Assembly (NCBI GenBank): GCA_029554925.1
Contig: JAKPUV010000975.1
Coordinates: 1-6,282, forward strand
Direction: 5' to 3'
DNA from: Candidatus Hydrogenedentota bacterium
Lineage (GTDB): Bacteria > Hydrogenedentota > Hydrogenedentia > Hydrogenedentales > CAITNO01
Length of the DNA: 6,282 nucleotides
The position numbers and the translations under genes are program-made. The notes beneath the pieces are model-generated. The model made no database searches and had not been told where the DNA came from. It saw only the letters and a list, made by a program, of their open reading frames with translations. Positions 1-4,912 of this stretch are shown one piece after another. Every line of letters starts with the position of its first letter. The stretch's first letter is position 1.

Positions 1-157
1 GCTGGTCTATGGTGTCCGGCAAAAGGAGCCGCTTGTCCTCGCGTTCGGCGTGGCGTTCGGCGCCCTGCCCATGGTGCTGACCGGCAGCTGGGGGTCCCTG
101 ATCGGCGCGCTCGTGCTCGGCGCGGCCTTCTACGGCGCGCGTAAGCGGCTCATGTGA
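1..157 (+). CDS. C-terminal end of an unidentified integral membrane protein (partial)
   Basis: The gene enters from the left edge. The reading frame starts at base 2, and 51 codons are visible before a TGA at 155-157. The residues form two hydrophobic stretches. One is around LVLAFGVAFGALPMVLTG (visible residues 11-28). The other is around SLIGALVLGAAFYG (residues 32-45). They are followed by a short basic tail, ARKRLM. A basic tail after the last membrane segment fits a cytoplasmic C-terminus under the positive-inside rule. The fragment has no motif I recognise, so no function or family is assigned. It is convergent with the next gene, whose end lies 365 bases away. The frame is supported by the hydrophobic pattern and clean termination; the start and size of the protein are outside the window. 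Confidence 0.7.
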   Translation, partial: LVYGVRQKEPLVLAFGVAFGALPMVLTGSWGSLIGALVLGAAFYGARKRLM

Positions 158-188
158 CCGGCGCGGCGCGGCACGGCCGCAGGGCGGC

Positions 189-210
189 AATCTCAAATCT
201 GAAATTTGAA
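189..210 (+). repeat. A+T-rich palindromic motif, copy 1
   Basis: The motif reads AATCTCAAATCTGAAATTTG followed by AA. Its central part (CAAAT...ATTTG) is self-complementary. It stands out as A+T-rich in a very GC-rich background. Copy 3 (457-477) is the reverse complement of the same motif at 17 of 21 positions by hand alignment. Motifs of this type recur in intergenic DNA of some Planctomycetota-like genomes, by my recollection; I could not check this here. Confidence 0.6.
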
Positions 211-225
211 AAGGGGGGCCGCGCC

Positions 226-242
226 CGGAATGCCTTCCCGCA
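226..242 (+). repeat. 17-bp perfect direct repeat, copy 1
   Basis: CGGAATGCCTTCCCGCA occurs here and identically at 357-373, 131 bases downstream. Both copies are preceded by a G run and GCGCCC, and further upstream by the A+T-rich palindrome. A 10-base partial copy (GCCTTCCCGC) sits at 259-268. The repeat appears only in this intergenic region of the window. Confidence 0.7.
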
Positions 243-319
243 GCACGGTTTCGGCCCCGCCTTCCCGCGCATGCGGGCAGGCAAGCGCCTTTCCCCGTCG
301 TTGGTCGGGCGGACTCGGG

Positions 320-339
320 AATCTCAAAATGTGAGATTT
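320..339 (+). repeat. A+T-rich palindromic motif, copy 2 (perfect 7-bp stem)
   Basis: AATCTCA (320-326) and TGAGATT (332-338) are perfect inverted arms around a 5-base loop, AAATG. The motif begins with the same AATCTCAAA as copy 1. Like copy 1 it is followed by a G run, a GCGCCC block and the 17-base direct repeat. This makes copies 1 and 2 parts of a longer degenerate unit of about 55 bases. The stem is A+T-rich and lacks a following T tract, so it is not a standard intrinsic terminator. Confidence 0.6.
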
Positions 340-356
340 GGACGGGGGAGCGCCCT

Positions 357-373
357 CGGAATGCCTTCCCGCA
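357..373 (+). repeat. 17-bp perfect direct repeat, copy 2
   Basis: This is the second identical copy of CGGAATGCCTTCCCGCA. The shared order (palindrome, G run, GCGCCC, 17-mer) in both units points to duplication of a whole element of about 55 bases rather than a chance short match. Confidence 0.7.
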
Positions 374-456
374 CCCGCTGTGTCGTCGGCCCCTCCCTGG
401 GCACGCAAACCCGGCCACGACTCCGCGCTTGCCCACTGGTGTCCGGATGCCGCTTT

Positions 457-477
457 ATGAAATTTGAGATATGAGAT
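457..477 (-). repeat. A+T-rich palindromic motif, copy 3 (inverted)
   Basis: On the plus strand this reads ATGAAATTTGAGATATGAGA plus T. Its reverse complement matches copy 1 (190-210) at 17 of 21 positions. Copies 1 and 3 therefore face each other across about 245 bases. It lies about 45 bases beyond the stop codon of the minus-strand operon. Confidence 0.55.
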
Positions 478-506
478 CCGGCCCCCCCCGGGCGCGGCGG
501 GACCGG
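478..506 (-). terminator. Possible weak hairpin terminator of the minus-strand operon
   Basis: On the minus strand, CCGGTCCC (506-499) can pair with GGGGCCGG (485-478) through an 8-bp stem containing one G-U pair, with a 13-base GC-rich loop. It lies 17 bases past the stop codon of the downstream paralogue. It is followed by an A+T-rich stretch (477-457) but not by a true T tract. Palindromes are frequent in such GC-rich DNA, so this is a weak call. Confidence 0.25.
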
Positions 507-522
507 CGCCATCCGCCCCCCG

Positions 523-2262
523 CTATTTTCCCCGCGACTCCCGGGCGTTTCGGATGTCCTCCAGGCACTGCCGGGCCAGGGCGCTTCCGGGGTCCAGCGC
601 CAGCGTGCGGCGGAACTCCGCCGCCGCGCGGTCCAGATCGCCCAGCGCCATGAGGCAGAGCCCGTGGTTCACGGCGCACACGGGATCCCGCGGCGCGAGC
701 GCCGCCGCCGCGGCGAGGTGCGGCAGGGCCTCGCGGCAGCGGTCCTGCTCGTAGAGCGCGCGGCCATACTGCATGCGCACGCGCGGGTCCCACGCGAAGG
801 CGTCCACATGCGGCGCGAGCGCCTCCCCCGCCTCGGCGAAGCGCCCCAGATCGGTCAGCGTGGCGGCGAGGTTGGCCAGCCAGGCGGGGTTGCCCGGCTG
901 GAGGCGGACCGCTTCGCGGTACTGTTCCAGCGCGCCCGCGAGGTCGCCCCGTTTCCACAGGACCAGCCCGAGGTTGCCGCGGCCCATCGCGTTCTCCCCG
1001 CCGGACACCTCCAGCATGCGGCGGCACAGGGTCTCGTCGTTCCGCCAGAAGGACGTCTGCCACGCGCCGAGGCCCGCCGTCGCGGCGACCAGCGCCGCCG
1101 CGAGCACGGCCCGCGCGCGCGGGCAGGACACGGCGTCCGCGCCCGCGAACACGAGCGCGGCCAGCAGGCCCATGTGGGCCACATAGGCCCAGCGGTCCGC
1201 CAGGGCGGCGTTGCCGAAGCCCGCCAGCCCGATCACGGGCAGCAGCGTGCCGAGGAACCACAGCCACCCGACGAGCGGGCGCGGCCACCCGCCGCGCCGC
1301 AGCGCGGGGACCAGCACGGCCGCCGTCACCGCAAGCAGCAGCGCCGCCGCCCCCGCCACCATCCCCGGCGTGAGCGCGCCGCGCAGCTCGGGATAGTGTC
1401 CCATGAGCCGCACGGGCCAGAAGGTGTGGCCGAGGTAGCGGGCGTAGCTCACCAGCGCGTTTCCGGCGCGGAAGGACAGGGGCAGGTCGCCGGTCCATGA
1501 CAGGGCGTTGAGGCTGGCCTGGCCCGCGCGGCCCAGCCACACGGCGGGGGCGCACAGGGCGAACAGGGGCAGCTTCTCCAGCACCGGGCGCGCCCAGGTG
1601 GCGGGACGGCGGAGTTCCACGCGTCCCAGGGGCCATGCGTCCAGCAGCAGCAGCGCGAAGGGCAGCGTCAGCGTGGTCGGCTTCGACAGCAGCGCGAGGA
1701 CCATGACCAGGAACACGGCGGCCAGCCGCGCGGCGGAGGGACGCCCGCCCCGCTGGCCCGCATACACGAACACGGCGGCGGCGAACCAGCACCCGGAGAC
1801 CACCTCCTTGCGCGAGGCGACCCACGCGGCGGCCTCGGCGCGCATGGGGTGCAGCGCGAAAAGCAGGGCGGCGGCCAGCGCGGCCCCGGGCCGCCCCGTG
1901 AGGCGGACCAGCGCCAGATACCACAGGAGGGACGCGGCGAGGTGCCACAGCAGGCTCTGGGCGTGGTGTCCCGCCGGGCGCATGCCGAAGAGGGACACGT
2001 CCAGCAGGTGCGTCAGCGTGGTGACGGGCATCCAGATGCCGAAATGGTACTGCGTGAGCGCGAAGCGCAGCCCCTCCGCCGACAGGCCGGGCCGCACGCC
2101 GGGGTTGTCCACCACCACGGCCAGGTCGTCCATCGCGAGGAAGTCAAAGCGGACCGCCTGCCCGAACACGGCCAGCACCGCCGCGCACAGGAGCAGCGCC
2201 GCCGCGCCGTCGCGGCGGAGGGAAAGGCGTCCGCCGGTTTCAGTGTCTTCGCTCAGGGACAC
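523..2262 (-). CDS. TMTC-like GT-C membrane protein with C-terminal TPRs (downstream paralogue)
   Basis: A 579-aa multi-span membrane protein. After TM1 (about 19-37) comes an acidic loop motif, MDD (44-46), followed by an N-P pair, as in GT-C fold glycosyltransferases. Next are conserved-looking blocks: WMPVTTLTHLLD (77-88), GHH (98-100), and HPMRAEAAAWVASRKEV (138-154). Several more hydrophobic helices follow. The tail is four TPRs of 34 residues each (about 424-457, 458-491, 492-525, 526-559). This order matches TMTC-type proteins, which in animals are ER O-mannosyltransferases with lumenal TPRs. In bacteria the donor, the acceptor and activity itself are unproven; TPRs on the outer face are inferred. 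The GTG start at 2262 is preferred because GGAGG lies 10 bases upstream. A longer frame back to 2382 would overlap the upstream gene with an Arg/Pro-rich stretch unlike the family. The stop is TAG. It shares an operon and ancestry with the upstream gene. Paralogue or membrane-protein family identity is firm; catalytic function is not. Confidence 0.88.
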   Translation of the reverse strand: MSLSEDTETGGRLSLRRDGAAALLLCAAVLAVFGQAVRFDFLAMDDLAVVVDNPGVRPGLSAEGLRFALTQYHFGIWMPVTTLTHLLDVSLFGMRPAGHHAQSLLWHLAASLLWYLALVRLTGRPGAALAAALLFALHPMRAEAAAWVASRKEVVSGCWFAAAVFVYAGQRGGRPSAARLAAVFLVMVLALLSKPTTLTLPFALLLLDAWPLGRVELRRPATWARPVLEKLPLFALCAPAVWLGRAGQASLNALSWTGDLPLSFRAGNALVSYARYLGHTFWPVRLMGHYPELRGALTPGMVAGAAALLLAVTAAVLVPALRRGGWPRPLVGWLWFLGTLLPVIGLAGFGNAALADRWAYVAHMGLLAALVFAGADAVSCPRARAVLAAALVAATAGLGAWQTSFWRNDETLCRRMLEVSGGENAMGRGNLGLVLWKRGDLAGALEQYREAVRLQPGNPAWLANLAATLTDLGRFAEAGEALAPHVDAFAWDPRVRMQYGRALYEQDRCREALPHLAAAAALAPRDPVCAVNHGLCLMALGDLDRAAAEFRRTLALDPGSALARQCLEDIRNARESRGK

Positions 2263-2272
2263 GGTGTCGCAT

Positions 2273-2277
2273 CCTCC
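2273..2277 (-). promoter_or_regulatory. Ribosome-binding site deciding the GTG start of the downstream paralogue
   Basis: GGAGG on the minus strand sits in the 16-base gap between the two paralogues, 10 bases before the GTG at 2262-2260. An ATG overlaps its 3' end but is in another frame. No comparable site precedes the longer upstream starts. Confidence 0.6.
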
Positions 2278-2278
2278 G

Positions 2279-4075
2279 TCACCGGGCGCCCAGGGCCTCC
2301 AGCCCGGCGTGGGCGGCCTTGTATCTGGGCTCCACGGCCAGGGCCGCCTGATACGCCTTCCGCGCCTCGTCCGTCTTCCCAAGATTGCCGAGGCAGTGCC
2401 CCCAGTTCGTCAGGTACAGGTAGTTCGTGGGAAGCCGCTTCACGGCGGCCTCCATGTGGGGCAGGGCCTCGGCGAAGCGCTTCTGGTTGAACAGCGAGAT
2501 GCCGAACTGCATGCGGACATGCGGGTTGTCCGCGTCCGTCTCCAGGAACGGCGCGAGCAACGCCTCGGCCTCCGGGGCGCGTTCCGCGTTGTTCAGGGAC
2601 ATGGCGTAGTTCACCGCCCAGAAGGGGTTGTGCGGCTCCAGCTCGCTGGCTTTCTGGTAATGCGCCATCGCCCCCGCCGGATCCTTGGCCTCCCCGCGCA
2701 GGTAGCCCAGGTTCGTGTGCGCCAGGGCGTTCCCCCCGTCCGACACCGCCAGCATCCGGCTGCACAGCGTCAGGTCGCTCCGCCAGTACGAGGTCTGCCA
2801 AACGCCCAGCAACGCCGTCACGCCCACCAGCACCGCCGCCCCCCGCGGGGCCAGGCGGTTTGGCGGCACGGATTCCGAAGCCTTGCGGCGCGGGGCCTTG
2901 TTGGGCGGCTTGGGTTCCAGCGGGGTTTCCGGCGCCGGTTCCAGGCGCGCCGCCAGCGCCGTCCACCCCCACGCCACGGCGGCCAGGAGCCCCATGTGGG
3001 GCAGATAGGTCCACCGGTCGGCCATGGACGCGTTGCCGAAGCCCACCAGCCCCAGCACCGGCGCCAGTGTGCCGACAAACCACGCCCACCCCGTCAGGGG
3101 ATACAGTGCGGGGTTCCGGCGCAGCGCCAGAAACAGGACCGCCGCCGTCACGGCGACCAGCAGCGCCGCCGCCCCCGCCACCATGCCCGGCGTGAGCGTG
3201 TTGCGCAGTTCGGGGTAGTGCCCCATGAGCGGCACGGGCCACACCGTGTGGCCGAGGTAGCGCGCGATGCTCACCACGGCGTTCCCCGCGCGGAAGGACA
3301 GCGGCAGCTCGGCGGTCCATTCCAGGGCGCCAAACTCCCGCTGGGTCGCCTGGCCGAGCAGCACGGCGGGCACACACAGGACGAACAGCGGCAGCTTCTC
3401 CAGCACCGGGCGGACCCAGGTGGCCGGACGGAGGAGGGTGATCCGGCCGAGGGGCCACAGGTCCAGCAGCAGCAGCGCGCAGGGAAGCGTCAGCACGGTC
3501 TGCTTGGACAGCACGGCCAGCGCCATGCCGAGGCACACCAGGGCCATGCGCCCCACCGACGGCCGCGCCGTGTAACGGGCGTAGAGCAGCACGGTTCCCG
3601 CGAACCAGAACCCGCTGACCACCTCCTTGCGGCTGGCGATCCACGCCACCGCCTCCGCCCGCAGGGGATGCACCGCGAACAGCGCCGCCGCCAGCCCCGC
3701 CGCCCCCCGGTTGCCCGTCATGCGGACCAGCGCCAGGTACCACAGGAGCACGGCGCCCAAATGCCACAGCACGCTGTGCGCATGGTGCCCCGCGGGGTTC
3801 TTGCCAAAAAGCGACGCGTCCACGAGGTGGGTCAGCGTGGTGAGGGGCATCCAGAGGTGGGTGAACAGGACGCGGAGCCCCCCCCCTCCCAGCCCCTTCA
3901 TGATGTCCCGGTTCTGGAAGACGAAGCGCTTGTCGTCCATGATCAGGGAGCCGAAAAACACCGTGTACCCGAACACCAGCAGCACCAGCCCCCCGAGCAG
4001 CAGCGCCATGCGGCCGTCCTCCCGCCACGAAAGGGGATGCAGCGCCGTGTGCCGGTCTTTTTCGTCCGTTGCCAT
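2279..4075 (-). CDS. TMTC-like GT-C membrane protein with C-terminal TPRs (upstream paralogue)
   Basis: A 598-aa protein with the same architecture as its downstream neighbour. It has TM1 (about 23-41), the MDD motif (46-48), WMPLTTLTHLVD (75-86), GHH (96-98), HPLRAEAVAWIASRKEV (136-152), further membrane helices, then four TPRs (about 449-482, 483-516, 517-550, 551-584). Two things differ from the neighbour. A Pro/Lys/Glu-rich insert of about 35 residues (378-412) lies before the last hydrophobic segment. A GLGGGGLR stretch (61-68) is coded by a run of nine G. The ATG at 4075 is chosen because GGAG lies 6 bases upstream (4085-4082). An in-frame start at 4201 would translate the phased GTGGAC array into a VHPVHQVHPVH repeat that has no place in this family. 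The gene is first in a two-gene operon and diverges from the sigma factor gene. A glycosyltransferase-like role in modifying exported proteins is inferred from fold and TMTC similarity; substrate specificity cannot be read from the sequence. Confidence 0.88.
   Translation of the reverse strand: MATDEKDRHTALHPLSWREDGRMALLLGGLVLLVFGYTVFFGSLIMDDKRFVFQNRDIMKGLGGGGLRVLFTHLWMPLTTLTHLVDASLFGKNPAGHHAHSVLWHLGAVLLWYLALVRMTGNRGAAGLAAALFAVHPLRAEAVAWIASRKEVVSGFWFAGTVLLYARYTARPSVGRMALVCLGMALAVLSKQTVLTLPCALLLLDLWPLGRITLLRPATWVRPVLEKLPLFVLCVPAVLLGQATQREFGALEWTAELPLSFRAGNAVVSIARYLGHTVWPVPLMGHYPELRNTLTPGMVAGAAALLVAVTAAVLFLALRRNPALYPLTGWAWFVGTLAPVLGLVGFGNASMADRWTYLPHMGLLAAVAWGWTALAARLEPAPETPLEPKPPNKAPRRKASESVPPNRLAPRGAAVLVGVTALLGVWQTSYWRSDLTLCSRMLAVSDGGNALAHTNLGYLRGEAKDPAGAMAHYQKASELEPHNPFWAVNYAMSLNNAERAPEAEALLAPFLETDADNPHVRMQFGISLFNQKRFAEALPHMEAAVKRLPTNYLYLTNWGHCLGNLGKTDEARKAYQAALAVEPRYKAAHAGLEALGAR
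3878..3886 (-). repeat. Nine-base homopolymer (poly-G on the coding strand) inside the upstream paralogue
   Basis: Nine consecutive C on the plus strand give three GGG glycine codons (residues 64-66) after a GGA glycine. The downstream paralogue has unrelated residues (GLSAEGLRF) at the equivalent place, so the tract is specific to this copy. It lies within the first 12 percent of the gene, so a one-base slip would abolish the product. Confidence 0.75.
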
Positions 4076-4118
4076 CAGGGTCTCCGGGGCCACCCGCCCG
4101 GCGGCCCGAACGCCCACC

Positions 4119-4124
4119 ACTATA
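4119..4124 (-). promoter_or_regulatory. Candidate -10 element of the TMTC-like operon promoter
   Basis: The minus strand reads CTATAGTGGTG, with TATAGT at 4124-4119. Transcription would start near 4112, giving a leader of roughly 37 bases. The best -35 candidate is a poor TTCGCC (4149-4144) at a 19-base spacing. Support comes from the A+T-rich hexamer in GC-rich DNA and from a near-identical core in front of the divergent gene. Confidence 0.4.
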
Positions 4125-4159
4125 GCCGACACGGCCCCGCACGGGCGAACACGGAGACA

Positions 4160-4245
4160 GTGGACGGGGTGGACTTGGTGGACGGGGTGGACGAAGAACA
4201 CCAGTCCACCAAGTCCACATCGTCCACTTCGTCCACCAAGTCCAC
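4160..4245. repeat. Phased GTGGAC / GTCCAC inverted repeat array (9-bp period)
   Basis: Four GTGGAC units start at 4160, 4169, 4178 and 4187, each separated by 3 bases (GGG, TTG, GGG). After an 11-base centre (4193-4203) come five GTCCAC units at 4204, 4213, 4222, 4231 and 4240, separated by CAA, ATC, TTC and CAA. The two halves are reverse complements in unit and period. The longest perfect stem pairs 4169-4183 (GTGGACTTGGTGGAC) with 4204-4218, 15 bp around a 20-base loop. The same 15-mer recurs at 4231-4245 and could be an alternative partner. The hexamers are invariant while spacers vary, which suggests that the hexamer is what is copied or selected. Confidence 0.85.
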
Positions 4246-4255
4246 CCCTTTCCCC

Positions 4256-4280
4256 GAACCTCCTAAGAAAACCGGGGTCT
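4256..4280 (+). promoter_or_regulatory. Possible ECF-type promoter upstream of the sigma factor gene
   Basis: GAACC (4256-4260) is followed after 16 bases by GTCT (4277-4280). Many ECF sigma factors recognise an AAC-containing -35 and a GTC-like -10 at such spacing, and often activate their own genes. With elements this short the match could be chance. Confidence 0.25.
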
Positions 4281-4287
4281 CACCCGT

Positions 4288-4293
4288 TATAGT
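4288..4293 (+). promoter_or_regulatory. Candidate -10 element of the sigma factor operon promoter
   Basis: The plus strand reads TTATAGTGATG, with TATAGT at 4288-4293. This would start transcription near 4300 and leave a leader of about 44 bases before the GTG at 4344. No good TTGACA-like -35 is seen at 16-18 bases upstream. The core matches the divergent candidate promoter (TATAGTGRTG in both). Confidence 0.4.
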
Positions 4294-4331
4294 GATGTCA
4301 GCGCTGACCCGTGAAGACACCGGCTGAACCT

Positions 4332-4338
4332 GGAGGAG
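4332..4338 (+). promoter_or_regulatory. Ribosome-binding site deciding the sigma factor start
   Basis: GGAGGAG lies 5 bases (7 from the GGAGG core) before the GTG at 4344. An in-frame GTG at 4311 would add 11 residues but has no such site and would place this purine run inside the coding sequence. Confidence 0.7.
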
Positions 4339-4343
4339 TTTCC

Positions 4344-4901
4344 GTGGACAGTCAAGAAACCGAAAGACCCGGCGGCACGCCGCCGGAAACGGACTGGGTG
4401 AGGGACGCCCTCAACCGGCATGAGGCCCCCCTGCTGCGCCACGCGGCGCGGCTCACGGGGGATCTGGAGACGGCCCGCGACGTGGTGCAGGAGACCTTCC
4501 TGCGCCTGTGCCGCGCCGACCGCGCCCGGATCGGGGACCATCTGGCGCCCTGGCTTCACACGGTCTGCCGCAACCTCGCCCTGGACCACCTACGAAAGGA
4601 GCAGCGCATGGTTGCCCTGGATGACCACACCGCGGCGTCCCTGCCCGGCAGGGAGGCGCCGCCGTCGGCGTCGGCGGAGCGGGCCGAGGCCCGCTCGCGG
4701 GCCGACGCCCTGATCGGGGGGCTGCCCCCCAAACAACAGGAGGTGCTCCGGCTTAAGTTTCAGGACGCCCTGTCCTACGAGGAAATCAGCCGGATCACGG
4801 GGTTGAGCGTCTCGAACGTGGGTTATCTGATCCACACGGGACTGAAAACGGCACGCCAACGCCTGGCGGACGCGGCGGCCCCCGCCGTCCCGCAGGCCTG
4901 A
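4344..4901 (+). CDS. ECF-type RNA polymerase sigma factor
   Basis: A 185-aa sigma-70 family protein of the extracytoplasmic function type, which directs RNA polymerase to alternative promoters. The sigma-2 region spans about residues 26-89. It includes the core-binding stretch DVVQETFLRL (46-55) and the promoter-melting/-10 part WLHTVCRNLALDHLRKEQRM (70-89). A linker (about 90-122) rich in Ala, Ser and Glu follows. Sigma-4 (about 123-174) has the typical LPPKQQEVLRLKF opening and a helix-turn-helix around LSYEEISRITGLSVSNVGYL (143-162), which would read the -35 element. There is no sigma-3 or large C-terminal extension, so the length is normal for the class. The GTG start is set by GGAGGAG just upstream. 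The stop codon overlaps the next gene's ribosome-binding site, implying co-translation with a membrane regulator. The specific ECF subgroup cannot be assigned by eye. Confidence 0.93.
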   Translation: MDSQETERPGGTPPETDWVRDALNRHEAPLLRHAARLTGDLETARDVVQETFLRLCRADRARIGDHLAPWLHTVCRNLALDHLRKEQRMVALDDHTAASLPGREAPPSASAERAEARSRADALIGGLPPKQQEVLRLKFQDALSYEEISRITGLSVSNVGYLIHTGLKTARQRLADAAAPAVPQA

Positions 4902-4912
4902 GGAGCGACACC

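Larger units (their letters stand above)
158..522. other. Convergent intergenic region with short repeats and no convincing gene
   Basis: This 365-base stretch lies between two genes that point towards each other. Open frames exist on both strands (for example 154-474 plus and 193-408 minus), but they look like by-products of high GC. They lack ribosome-binding sites, have no recognisable domains, and run through the repeat motifs. What it does hold is three A+T-rich palindromic motifs near 189-210, 320-339 and 457-477, a perfect 17-base direct repeat (226-242 and 357-373), a 10-base partial third copy (259-268), and a possible hairpin at 478-506 next to the end of the minus-strand operon. 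Confidence 0.65.
4076..4343. other. Divergent intergenic region with promoters and a phased inverted repeat array
   Basis: These 268 bases separate the minus-strand TMTC-like operon from the plus-strand sigma factor gene. They contain a candidate minus-strand promoter near 4119-4149, the GTGGAC/GTCCAC array at 4160-4245, a candidate plus-strand promoter near 4288-4293, an alternative ECF-like promoter at 4256-4280, and the sigma gene's ribosome-binding site. Short open frames here, such as 4120-4320 minus, only translate the array and are not genes. Confidence 0.65.

Noticed and set aside
154..474. A 106-codon plus-strand frame in the convergent intergenic region
   Set aside because: It starts inside the stop region of the preceding gene, has no ribosome-binding site, and translates the repeat motifs (residues such as ISNLKFE), a common artefact of these repeats.
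455..1948. A 497-codon minus-strand open frame overlapping the downstream paralogue
   Set aside because: It is the same strand in another frame, Arg/Ala/Gly-rich and without membrane helices or TPRs. The overlapping frame has clear family motifs.
2263..2382. N-terminal extension of the downstream paralogue to 619 residues
   Set aside because: The extra 40 residues overlap the 3' end of the upstream gene, are Arg/Pro/Trp-rich, and lack a ribosome-binding site, whereas GTG 2262 has GGAGG.
4076..4201. N-terminal extension of the upstream paralogue to 640 residues
   Set aside because: It would read through the GTGGAC array and the candidate promoter. ATG 4075 has GGAG at good spacing and gives an N-terminus comparable with its paralogue.
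4160..4245. CRISPR array
   Set aside because: Units are 6 bases with 3-base spacers and change orientation midway. There are no 25-40 base repeats with unique spacers and no cas genes.
1508..4327. A 939-codon open frame on the plus strand antisense to both TMTC-like genes
   Set aside because: Its product is a low-complexity Arg/Gln/His/Pro-rich sequence with no domain, and its two halves resemble each other only because the real genes beneath are paralogues. It is a GC-driven shadow of the minus-strand genes.
4714..4733. GGGGGGCTGCCCCCC palindrome in the sigma factor gene
   Set aside because: It lies inside sigma-4 coding sequence (GGLPP codons), so the run of G and C is explained by conserved residues and codon bias.
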